From: Pseudomonadota bacterium | GTDB lineage: Bacteria > Verrucomicrobiota > Verrucomicrobiia > Chthoniobacterales > UBA6821 | Length of the DNA: 10,731 bases | NCBI GenBank assembly: GCA_009928265.1 | Contig: RFPR01000066.1 | Span: 1-10,731 of the forward strand | Direction of reading: 5' to 3' | In this document: in pieces, positions 1 to 6,474 of the stretch | Layout of the letters: the number at the start of each line of letters is the position of its first letter | Numbering within the stretch: position 1 is the stretch's first letter | Translations under genes and position numbers: made by a program | Notes under the pieces: generated by a model | The model's input: the letters and a program-made list of their open reading frames with translations, nothing else | What the model was told of the DNA's origin: nothing | Databases searched by the model: none

Positions 1-144
1 TCATGAAACGCTTCATCGGATGGTTCTTCGCAGAAACAGGGAAAAAATCAAAGTTTCCCGCAGGGTCAGTCGCATGCGCTACTATTTCGAAACCGTTGCA
101 GAGATTGGCTGGGCAGCGATGGGGGGCTTTTGTAGAAAGGTTTC
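1..144. other. Leader region with no supported gene
   Basis: This stretch precedes the first recognisable gene. A 52-codon plus-strand reading frame (ATG at 3, stop at 159-161) crosses it and overlaps the next gene's start, but it resembles no family I know and has no clear ribosome site. On the minus strand an ATG at 16-14 could begin a gene leaving the left edge, but only five codons are visible. I see no convincing promoter: TACTAT at 81-86 is a poor -10 match without a matching -35. Confidence 0.4.
135..140 (+). promoter_or_regulatory. Ribosome binding site of the 145-1545 gene
   Basis: GAAAGG lies four bases before the ATG at 145. It is a purine-rich, partial Shine-Dalgarno match and it supports that ATG as the start. 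The spacing is on the short side. Confidence 0.45.
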
Positions 145-1545
145 ATGAGTACGCACTTTGATCAGATGGCCAACAAGAAGGCCTTTGAGATCAACATGAC
201 CAAGCCGATTTACGGCACCTTTGCCGAGATTGGTGCCGGGCAGGAGGTGGCTCGTCGATTCTTCCATGTCGGGGGTGCTGCCGGAACGGTGGCCAAGACG
301 ATCTCGGCATACGACATGACCTTTTCGGATGCGATTTACGGCAAGAGTACCCGCTTCGTCAGTCGTCAGCGTCTCAACGAAATGCTCGACCACGAGTATG
401 GCCTTCTGATCGAACGTCTCGACCAGAAAGTCGGTTCGGAGCGCACGTTCTTTGCCTTCGCCGACACCGTGGCGGCCCGCTCCTACAAGAGCAACAATGA
501 GTCGCACGGGTGGATGGGAATCCGGTTTCAGAGCACCCCGCGCACCCAACCCAACGACATAATCCTGCACGTCAGAATGCTCGATGAGACCAATAAGGAG
601 CAGCAGGAGGCTCTCGGAATCGTGGGCCTGAACCTGATCCATGGGGCCTTCTTCAAGCGGAAGGATCTCAAGGCATTCATCGCCTCCCTGCTCGATGATC
701 TCGACCACACACGCATCGAGATCGACATGATCCGGTTCTCGGGACCTGACTTCGCGATGGTGGACAACCGGATCATGTGCCTGGAACTTGTGACCCAGGG
801 ACTTGCCCAGGCGGTGCTGTTCCGGGGTGACGGCGAGGTGATCCAGGCAGCCGATCTCTTCTATCACAAGCCCCTCTTGGTGGAGCGCGGTAGCTTCCGT
901 CCCGTCACCAATGTCCACCGCGACATGATCGAATGCGGTATCAAGATGTTCCTCATGGAGGATGAGTTGGGTGACGAGGAACCCGAGATCCTTCACGAAA
1001 TCACCATGAGGAATCTCATGAGCGGAGGACAACTCGACCTTCAGGACTTCCTGGACCGCATCGACATGCTTGGTGCGCTCGGTCGCAATGTTCTGATTTC
1101 CAATTACGGCAGGTTTTACCGCCTCGTGGAGTATCTGCGCCGTTACTCCGACCGGCCGATCGGATTACCGATCGGCATCCCGAGTCTCCATGAGATCTTC
1201 GAGGAAAAATACTATGACGATCTTGAGGGGGGTATTCTCGAGGGGTTGGGACGCCTCTTCAAGAAGGGGGTACGCCTTTACGTCTATCCGACCAAGGACG
1301 AGAAGGGGCACATCGTCGAGGCCGCCTCCTTCAAGGTTGATGCCGACCTCCGCGCCCTCTACGTCTACCTGCTGGAAAACCGCTTTATCGTCCCGATGGC
1401 CGGATGCAATCTGGAATATCTGGGGATCGATTCAGCCAAGACAATGGTGAAACTGCAGGCTGGCGATGCAGCCTGGGAAGACATGGTGCCTCCCAAGGTG
1501 GTCGAGATTATCAAGTCCCGAAAGTTCTTTGGCTGGAAGGGTTAA
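145..1545 (+). CDS. Conserved cytoplasmic protein of unknown function
   Basis: This gene encodes a 466-residue protein that I recognise as a family widespread in Bacteroidetes/Verrucomicrobia-type genomes but cannot assign to a function. Close relatives have, to my recollection, carried transferred names such as nicotinate-nucleotide adenylyltransferase or TonB-dependent receptor. Neither fits: there is no HxGH nucleotidyltransferase motif, no signal peptide and no beta-barrel or plug signature. The most distinctive part is the N-terminal 70 residues, with YGTFAEIGAGQEV at 23-35, GGAAGTVAKTISAYDM at 43-58 and SDAIYG at 61-66. A second striking part is SHGWMGIRFQ at 120-129. The protein is soluble-looking, acidic and free of long hydrophobic segments. 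ATG at 145 is chosen because GAAAGG precedes it and the family-like segment begins soon after. It stands alone, convergent with lpxA 51 bases downstream. The protein is certainly coding; its role is unknown. Confidence 0.85.
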   Translation: MSTHFDQMANKKAFEINMTKPIYGTFAEIGAGQEVARRFFHVGGAAGTVAKTISAYDMTFSDAIYGKSTRFVSRQRLNEMLDHEYGLLIERLDQKVGSERTFFAFADTVAARSYKSNNESHGWMGIRFQSTPRTQPNDIILHVRMLDETNKEQQEALGIVGLNLIHGAFFKRKDLKAFIASLLDDLDHTRIEIDMIRFSGPDFAMVDNRIMCLELVTQGLAQAVLFRGDGEVIQAADLFYHKPLLVERGSFRPVTNVHRDMIECGIKMFLMEDELGDEEPEILHEITMRNLMSGGQLDLQDFLDRIDMLGALGRNVLISNYGRFYRLVEYLRRYSDRPIGLPIGIPSLHEIFEEKYYDDLEGGILEGLGRLFKKGVRLYVYPTKDEKGHIVEAASFKVDADLRALYVYLLENRFIVPMAGCNLEYLGIDSAKTMVKLQAGDAAWEDMVPPKVVEIIKSRKFFGWKG

Positions 1546-1596
1546 TTGGGGCGGGGATGAATCACCCCATTATCCATAATCCCCGATCTCAGTTGC

Positions 1597-2370
1597 TTAC
1601 CTCACGATGCCGCGCTCGCTGGAGGCGATGAAATCGGTCAGGTAGGTGACTAGTTCGGAACCTTCGAATTTTGAGCGGAGCACCTCAAGGGATTGTGTCG
1701 TGTTGAGATTCTCCCGGTAGATGATCTTGTAGGCCTCTCGAAGTTCCCTGATTGCTTCCGTCGCAAAGCCACGCCGCTCCAACCCGACATGGTTTACGCC
1801 GCGGACCTCTGCGGGGTTCCCGTCGGCGATGAGGAACGGAGGGACATCCTGTACGATCTTGGTGCATCCGCCAACGATCGCGTGGGCGCCGATCCGGCAG
1901 AATTGGTGGACTCCGCTGAGTCCCCCGATCACCGCGTGATCGCCCACCACGACGTGGCCGGCCAGGGTCCCGTTGTTCGAGAAGATGACGTGGTCTCCCA
2001 CCGTGCAGTCGTGTGCGATGTGGGCGTAGGCGAGGAAATTGCCGTGGTTTCCGACACGCGTGATCCCGCCCGGGGAGGTGGCGCGGTGTACAGTGGAGAA
2101 TTCACGGAAAGTATTCCCTGTCCCAATTTCCAGATGGGTCGGTTCCGCTTCGTATTTCAGGTCTTGGGACCGTTGCCCGATTGAGCAGAAGGGATAGAAC
2201 TCGTTCCCGTCGCCGATCACTGTGGGTCCCATGATCACGACATGACTGTGAAGTCTGCAACCCTCCCCGAGGTTCACGTTGGCCCCGATAATGCAGTAGG
2301 GGCCGATATGCGTGGTCTGGCCGACGTGGGCCGTGGGGTCAATGACCGCCGTGGGGTGGATCCTGGCCAT
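1597..2370 (-). CDS. lpxA: UDP-N-acetylglucosamine acyltransferase LpxA
   Basis: LpxA transfers a 3-hydroxyacyl chain from acyl carrier protein to the 3-OH of UDP-GlcNAc in the cytoplasm, the first step of lipid A synthesis. The 257-residue product matches the usual length (about 260). Residues 1-185 show the repeating hexapeptide pattern of a left-handed beta-helix (IHPTAVIDPTAHVG and onward). AHIAHD at 116-121 holds the catalytic histidine, H120, equivalent to H125 of E. coli. The QDVPPF turn at 174-179, GNPAEVRGVN and the GLERRGF segment at 196-202 lead into the C-terminal helical domain. The ATG at 2370 is chosen because the helix begins immediately after it and AGAGGA lies upstream. A longer in-frame extension to 2505 would overlap lpxC-fabZ and encodes only low-quality sequence. 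It is the last gene of the minus-strand operon, 22 bases after lpxC-fabZ. The residue setting acyl chain length could not be assigned. Confidence 0.97.
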   Translation of the reverse strand: MARIHPTAVIDPTAHVGQTTHIGPYCIIGANVNLGEGCRLHSHVVIMGPTVIGDGNEFYPFCSIGQRSQDLKYEAEPTHLEIGTGNTFREFSTVHRATSPGGITRVGNHGNFLAYAHIAHDCTVGDHVIFSNNGTLAGHVVVGDHAVIGGLSGVHQFCRIGAHAIVGGCTKIVQDVPPFLIADGNPAEVRGVNHVGLERRGFATEAIRELREAYKIIYRENLNTTQSLEVLRSKFEGSELVTYLTDFIASSERGIVR

Positions 2371-2392
2371 GGGAGCTCTTTCCTCTGAGGGC

Positions 2393-3697
2393 TTATTTAT
2401 CGACGATGCCGAAGAGCAGGATCCCCTCGGAGACCACCTCGCCGTTGACCAGGCATTTGCAGGTCGCCTTGCCGAGATTTCTGCGCGCTTTGAGCATCTC
2501 GACATGAATGAAAAGAGTGTCTCCGGGGAAGACCGGCTTACGGAATTTCACCTCGTCGGCGCTCATGAAGTAGCCGATCTTTCCGCTGTTCTCGGTCTTG
2601 CGCATCATCACGACCGAGGCGACTTGGGCCATGGCCTCCACCTGCAGGACGCCCGGCATGACCGGATGGCCCGGAAAATGGCCCTGAAAATAGGGTTCGT
2701 TGATCGTGACGCTCTTTACGCCGACGGCCTTGAGGTCGCCGTCGAACTCGACGATCCGGTCGACCATCAGGAACGGGTAACGGTGGGGCAGGACGGCCAT
2801 CACGCCGTTGATGTCGAGCACCGGAGCCGAGGAGGTCACCGGCTTGGGCGCCATGGCGAGTAGGTCGCTGTGGCGCTTGGCAATGGAGCGCGCCAGTTCG
2901 GTGTTGGGACCGTGACCGGGCTTCACCGCAACCACATGTCCCCGCAAGGGGCGTCCCGCGAGTGCAAGGTCGCCGATGATATCGAGGATCTTGTGACGGA
3001 CAAATTCGTCGGAGAAGCGGAGCGGTTCCTTGCTCAGGACGGAGTCGCCGCGGATCACGAGCGCATTCTCGAGGCTGCCACCCTTGATCAAACCCTTCTC
3101 CATGAGATCCTTCACATCCTCGTAGTGGACAAAGGTGCGGGCGGGGGCAATCTCGCTAGCGTAGATCTCCGGGGTGATCTCGAGGGAGAGATACTGGGTG
3201 AAGCGGCCGTCGTGGTTGGCCTGTGTGCAGGAGATCTTGAATCCGTTGTGCGGGAAGACCGACATGATCGATCCTCCGGAGGTCTCGATGTGGATCGGTT
3301 GGTCGGGCTGGAAAAGAGCGCGGGCCTCCTCCTGCTCCACAATGCCCGCCTCCTGGATGATCTTTACGTAGGGAGCCGCACTGCCGTCCCCGATCGGGGG
3401 CTCATTGGCATCCATCTCGACAAGGGCATTGTCAACGCCCAGTCCCGAGAGGGCCGAGAGGACATGCTCGACTGTCTGGATCTTGGCGTTCCCTTGCACC
3501 AACGTGGTTGCCCGTTCGACAGTCTTCACATGGGCCACGTCGGCCTCGACCACGGGTTCGTCGGGCAGATCGGTGCGGCGGAACTTGTAGCCGTGTCCGG
3601 TTGGGGCGGGATGGATCGTCAGGGTGACGGATCCACCGTTGTGAAGAGCTCCCCCCGTGAGGGTTGCAGGCCGGGCCAACGTACGCTGTTTTTCCAT
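2393..3697 (-). CDS. lpxC/fabZ: Bifunctional LpxC deacetylase / FabZ dehydratase fusion
   Basis: One 434-residue chain joins two enzymes. Residues 1 to about 285 are LpxC, the zinc enzyme that removes the N-acetyl group from UDP-3-O-acyl-GlcNAc, the committed step of lipid A synthesis. TVEH at 75-78 gives the catalytic E77 and zinc ligand H78, RHKILD at 234-239 gives ligands H235 and D239, and H262 in KPGH is the second catalytic histidine. Residues from about 293 to 434 are FabZ, 3-hydroxyacyl-ACP dehydratase of fatty acid synthesis: LPHRYPFLMVDR at 303-314, catalytic H340 in GHFPGHPVMPG and E354 in LQVEAMAQ. The linker is short and rich in Pro/Ser. All key residues are present, so both halves should be active. 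ATG at 3697 starts exactly at the LpxC domain; upstream in-frame sequence overlaps the ABC gene and looks non-coding. Such fusions are known in Bacteroidetes and related phyla. It lies 28 bases after the ABC gene. Confidence 0.96.
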   Translation of the reverse strand: MEKQRTLARPATLTGGALHNGGSVTLTIHPAPTGHGYKFRRTDLPDEPVVEADVAHVKTVERATTLVQGNAKIQTVEHVLSALSGLGVDNALVEMDANEPPIGDGSAAPYVKIIQEAGIVEQEEARALFQPDQPIHIETSGGSIMSVFPHNGFKISCTQANHDGRFTQYLSLEITPEIYASEIAPARTFVHYEDVKDLMEKGLIKGGSLENALVIRGDSVLSKEPLRFSDEFVRHKILDIIGDLALAGRPLRGHVVAVKPGHGPNTELARSIAKRHSDLLAMAPKPVTSSAPVLDINGVMAVLPHRYPFLMVDRIVEFDGDLKAVGVKSVTINEPYFQGHFPGHPVMPGVLQVEAMAQVASVVMMRKTENSGKIGYFMSADEVKFRKPVFPGDTLFIHVEMLKARRNLGKATCKCLVNGEVVSEGILLFGIVDK

Positions 3698-3725
3698 GGG
3701 TGGGCTGATGAAAAGAGTTTCGGGG

Positions 3726-4403
3726 TCAGTGAGTTGGGGGGGTATCCGGCGCAATGCGCCCGTCCAGCATTCTAATGCGGCGGTCGGCCAGTTCGGCAAC
3801 GGAATCGCTGTGGGTAACCATAATGACCGTGGTGGTGCGCCGTGAAGCAATCTTTGCGATCACCTCAAGGACCTGGGTGGCATTCCCGGAGTCCAGGTTG
3901 CCGGTCGGTTCGTCGGCCAGAAGAAGTGAGGGGCCGTGCACGAGGGCCCGGGCGATTGCTGCCCGCTGCATCTCTCCTCCGCTGAGTTGGTGAGGGAAAT
4001 GGTCCGCCCTGTGGGACAGCCCCACCTGAGCAAGCATCTCCAGGGCGGTGGTGCGCATCATTTTCCCTCCGTCACCGCGGAGCAGAAGGGGGAGTTCGAT
4101 GTTCTCGGCAACCGTCATCGAGGGGACGAGGTTGAAGAACTGGAACACGATCCCGAGTTTGGTGCGGCGGTAGGATGTCAGTGCGCGCTCATCCGCTGTT
4201 TCGAGATGAATCCCGTCGACGATCACCTCGCCCGAGGTGGGGTGGTCGAGTCCTCCAAGCAGATTCAGCAGGGTGCTCTTGCCGGAGCCGCTCGGCCCCG
4301 TAATGGCGACGAACTCCCCCCGCTCGATGTCGAGCGAAAGTCCGTGCAGGGCTGTGACCGGGGGATCCCCATAGGAACGGGAGGCTTTGACGAGACGGAT
4401 CAT
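3726..4403 (-). CDS. LolD/MacB-family ABC transporter ATP-binding protein
   Basis: This 225-residue protein is a stand-alone nucleotide-binding subunit that would power an inner-membrane ABC transporter. Walker A (GPSGSGKST) is at 36-44, the Q-loop glutamine at 88 in FQFFNLVPS, the signature LSGGEMQR at 140-147, Walker B LLLADEP at 160-166, the D-loop NLDS just after, and the switch histidine at 198. GGLDHPTSGEV after Walker A and the EPTGNLD run are typical of the LolD/MacB/FtsE group, whose partners are FtsX-like permeases. No permease is adjacent, so whether it is LolD (lipoprotein release) or another member cannot be decided. It is the first gene of the operon with lpxC-fabZ and lpxA, which suggests an envelope role. 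ATG at 4403 is preferred; a GTG at 4412 would add three residues. Neither has a good ribosome site, and the start overlaps the divergent pseudouridine synthase gene. Confidence 0.92.
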   Translation of the reverse strand: MIRLVKASRSYGDPPVTALHGLSLDIERGEFVAITGPSGSGKSTLLNLLGGLDHPTSGEVIVDGIHLETADERALTSYRRTKLGIVFQFFNLVPSMTVAENIELPLLLRGDGGKMMRTTALEMLAQVGLSHRADHFPHQLSGGEMQRAAIARALVHGPSLLLADEPTGNLDSGNATQVLEVIAKIASRRTTTVIMVTHSDSVAELADRRIRMLDGRIAPDTPPTH

Positions 4404-4404
4404 G
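4401..4404. other. Overlapping divergent start codons in CATG
   Basis: The palindrome CATG holds the ATG of the ABC gene on the minus strand (4403-4401) and the ATG of the pseudouridine synthase gene on the plus strand (4402-4404). If both starts are right there is no intergenic space, and each promoter must sit inside the other's coding region. A plus-strand ATG at 4423 would relieve the overlap. Confidence 0.5.
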
Positions 4405-5244
4405 ACGTTCACAAATGAACCGATGCCGCCCGCTGATCAAGCGCCCAAACTCGGATCCGACGAACCTGCCTTCAGGATTCTCGGCGAGACCCCCGATCTG
4501 ATCGTGGTCGATAAGCCTCCCTTTCTTCTCGTCCACCCCAGCAAGCCGGGTGGTCCCGTGACCCTCTGGGATCGGCTTAAGGAACTTCTTGCCTACGAGA
4601 TAGCTGGAGGTGGACAGGTTTCATTGATCAATCGCCTCGACCGCGAGACAAGCGGCATCGTGCTCGTGGCCAAGACTGCCGAGGCGGCCCGCCTTTGCAC
4701 CATGGCGATGGCCAGGGGTCGGGTGGATAAGGAGTATCTTGCGGTGGTAACCGGTTGGCCCTCCGAGGAAGGCTGGAGGGTAGAGGCACCGATTCTTCGT
4801 CAGGGGGAGGTGACCGATTCCCGGATCTGGCTCAAGAGGATGGTTCATCCTGAAGGCGCCCCGTCCCTTACGGAATTCTCGGTGATCCGGCGGATCACTC
4901 ACCCCCGCTTCGGCAAGCTCTCCCTGATCCACTGCGTTCCCAAGACTGGACGCACCCACCAGATCCGCGTGCATCTGGCCCACTCGGGCCATCCCGTCGT
5001 GGGGGACAAGATCTACGGTCCTTCCGAGGAATGCTATCTGGAGTTCATCGAGACCGGTCTGAGTCCCTCCATGGAGGCATTGCTTTTGCATCCGCGCCAT
5101 GCCCTGCATTCAAGCATGCTCTCATTAACAGTCGGCGAAGAGCGGTATTGCTGGAGGAGCCCCCTGCCAGGGGATCTGAGGGTCTTGATTGACGACGGAT
5201 GTGGACCCGCCTCTTGGAACGAATTAATTTCACAAAAGCCCTAG
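4402..5244 (+). CDS. RluA-family RNA pseudouridine synthase
   Basis: The 280-residue product isomerises uridine to pseudouridine in rRNA or tRNA. The RluA-family motif is NRLDRETSG at 77-85, with D80 as the catalytic aspartate. Other family marks are the PDLIVVDKPP strand at 31-40, the KEYLAVVTG segment at 110-118, and GRTHQIRVHLAHSGHPVVGD at 183-202. There is no N-terminal S4 RNA-binding domain, so it is closer in build to RluA or TruC than to RluC/RluD, but the target site cannot be told from sequence. The start is uncertain: ATG at 4402 shares bases with the divergent ABC gene's ATG, a TTG at 4387 lies further upstream, and ATG at 4423 is also possible because the conserved domain begins only near residue 24. 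None has a strong ribosome site. It precedes the macA-like gene by 39 bases on the same strand and could be co-transcribed with it. Confidence 0.93.
   Translation: MTFTNEPMPPADQAPKLGSDEPAFRILGETPDLIVVDKPPFLLVHPSKPGGPVTLWDRLKELLAYEIAGGGQVSLINRLDRETSGIVLVAKTAEAARLCTMAMARGRVDKEYLAVVTGWPSEEGWRVEAPILRQGEVTDSRIWLKRMVHPEGAPSLTEFSVIRRITHPRFGKLSLIHCVPKTGRTHQIRVHLAHSGHPVVGDKIYGPSEECYLEFIETGLSPSMEALLLHPRHALHSSMLSLTVGEERYCWRSPLPGDLRVLIDDGCGPASWNELISQKP
4407..4420. repeat. Short inverted repeat at the divergent starts
   Basis: GTTCA (4407-4411) and TGAAC (4416-4420) form perfect five-base arms around CAAA, three bases inside the pseudouridine synthase gene and just upstream of the ABC gene's ATG. The position would suit an operator, but arms this short occur often by chance. 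Confidence 0.25.
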
Positions 5245-5283
5245 AAAAAACAGTCGGTTCTGAAAGACTAACAAACCCTGCTC

Positions 5284-6462
5284 ATGCCATTTCCACGTGC
5301 ATCCATTCTGCGCTGGCTTCCCTGGATTCTGATCCTGGTAGGTCTTCTTGCATTCTGGAAGTGGCAGAGCGTCACCCCTCCCATCAACTACATCACCGGA
5401 ACCATTGCAAGGGGGACGCTGGAGGATGCCGTTACGGCAACGGGTGTCCTGGAGGCCAAGGAGTACGTTGATATCGGGGCCCAGGTTTCGGGAGTGCTCA
5501 AGAAAATCAATGTGAACCTTGGAGAGTCCGTGAAGAAGGGCGACCTTCTAGCGCAGATCGACCCGACCGTCTTCGAGGCCCGGGTCGTGGAGGACGAGGC
5601 AACGCTTAAGAATCTTGATGCCCAGCTTGATGCCGCCGAAGCCAGCCGCAAACTGGCCGAGCAGCGCCTCACCCGCAACCGCAACCTGCTCAAGAGCGAC
5701 GCGGTGAGTCAGGACGAGCTCGACAGGTCGGAGGCAGAATTTTCCCGCGCCGAATCCGCGATCGAGGCCCTGAAGGCCCAGATCGATAAGGCGAGGGGTA
5801 GCCTTTCCGCCACCAAGGCGAATCTTGGATTCACCAAAATCTATGCTCCGATCGGCGGGACCGTGGTGAAGATCCAGGCCCGCGAGGGGCAGACACTCAA
5901 TGCCAGTCAGACCGCTCCGATTCTCTTCAAGATTGCCGATCTCTCCACAATGACCGTGCAGGCCCAGGTTTCCGAGGCCGACATCCAGCGTATCAAGCCG
6001 GGGCTCTCCGTCTATTTCACGACGCTCGGGGATCCTGATACCAGGCACGAGGGCAAGGTTCGTGGCGTTGAGCCGACGCCAACATCGACGAATCCCCCGG
6101 TCTTTTACAACACGCTCTTCGACGTCCCGAATGACAATCTCTCGCTGATGCCTGAAATGACCGCCCAGGTTTACTTTCCGATGATGACCAGAACGAACGT
6201 CCTGATGATGCCTCTGGCGGCATTGGATTATGCCAATAAGCAATCCCGGCATCGTGCCAAGCTGGTGACGGGAAAGAAAAACAAGCAGAGCTCGGATAGG
6301 GTCTTTGTGCTCAGGGATGAAAAACCGGTGGAGGTAGAGGTGGTGCTGGGTCTGAAGAACAGGGTCTCCGCGGAGGTAATCTCAGGGCTCTCCGAGGAAC
6401 AGGAAGTCATCACGGGCCCCATCGATTCCGGTAAAAACCGTCCCAGGGTGATGCTTCGCTGA
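5284..6462 (+). CDS. macA: MacA-like periplasmic adaptor (membrane fusion) protein
   Basis: This 392-residue protein is the adaptor that links an inner-membrane MacB-type pump to an outer-membrane channel. A single N-terminal membrane anchor (about residues 11-27) follows a basic start, leaving the rest in the periplasm. The lipoyl-like domain is split into two halves (about 58-96, with VDIGAQVSGVL, and 181-217, with IYAPIGGTVV). Between them lies a long alpha-helical hairpin, about 97-178, rich in Ala, Glu, Lys and Arg, as expected for the coiled coil that meets the TolC-type channel. A beta-barrel and membrane-proximal domain follow, including LMPEMTAQVYF at 288-298. Length and order match MacA (about 370), with a slightly long basic linker near 325-337. 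ATG at 5284 is the only start that keeps the anchor intact, though no ribosome site is visible. macB follows after 12 bases. The family assignment is firm; the substrate is unknown. Confidence 0.93.
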   Translation: MPFPRASILRWLPWILILVGLLAFWKWQSVTPPINYITGTIARGTLEDAVTATGVLEAKEYVDIGAQVSGVLKKINVNLGESVKKGDLLAQIDPTVFEARVVEDEATLKNLDAQLDAAEASRKLAEQRLTRNRNLLKSDAVSQDELDRSEAEFSRAESAIEALKAQIDKARGSLSATKANLGFTKIYAPIGGTVVKIQAREGQTLNASQTAPILFKIADLSTMTVQAQVSEADIQRIKPGLSVYFTTLGDPDTRHEGKVRGVEPTPTSTNPPVFYNTLFDVPNDNLSLMPEMTAQVYFPMMTRTNVLMMPLAALDYANKQSRHRAKLVTGKKNKQSSDRVFVLRDEKPVEVEVVLGLKNRVSAEVISGLSEEQEVITGPIDSGKNRPRVMLR

Positions 6463-6465
6463 GGT
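6461..6465 (+). promoter_or_regulatory. Ribosome binding site for the macB-like gene
   Basis: GAGGT overlaps the stop codon of the macA-like gene (TGA at 6460-6462) and sits nine bases before a GTG. It supports GTG at 6475 as the macB start and suggests that translation of the two genes is coupled. Confidence 0.6.
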
Positions 6466-6474
6466 CCTCCCGCC

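Noticed and set aside
1..16. Possible fold-back at the left edge (ATGAA and TTCAT around ACGC)
   Set aside because: The arms are only five bases and pairing does not continue to the edge, unlike the perfect palindrome at the right end; chance is a sufficient explanation.
3..161. 52-codon plus-strand frame at the left edge
   Set aside because: There is no recognisable motif, no ribosome site, and it overlaps the well-supported start at 145 in another frame.
82..1032. Minus-strand open frame of 316 codons opposite the 466-residue gene
   Set aside because: It is a shadow of the codon bias of the plus-strand gene: rich in His, Asp, Glu, Val and Leu, with no recognisable domain, and the plus-strand frame carries clear protein-like sequence.
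1546..1596. G- and C-rich runs between convergent genes as a terminator
   Set aside because: GGGG and CCCC runs can pair over only four bases with mismatches beyond them, and no T-tract follows on either strand.
2371..2505. In-frame upstream extension of lpxA
   Set aside because: The added residues are Arg/Ser-rich, overlap lpxC-fabZ and lie outside the LpxA fold, which starts right after the ATG at 2370.
2870..3775. Plus-strand open frame of 301 codons opposite lpxC-fabZ
   Set aside because: It lies antisense to a firmly identified enzyme with all catalytic residues in place, and its translation resembles no family.
3698..3850. In-frame upstream extension of lpxC-fabZ
   Set aside because: It overlaps the 3' end of the ABC gene and encodes Pro/Trp-rich sequence unlike LpxC; the ATG at 3697 falls exactly at the domain start.
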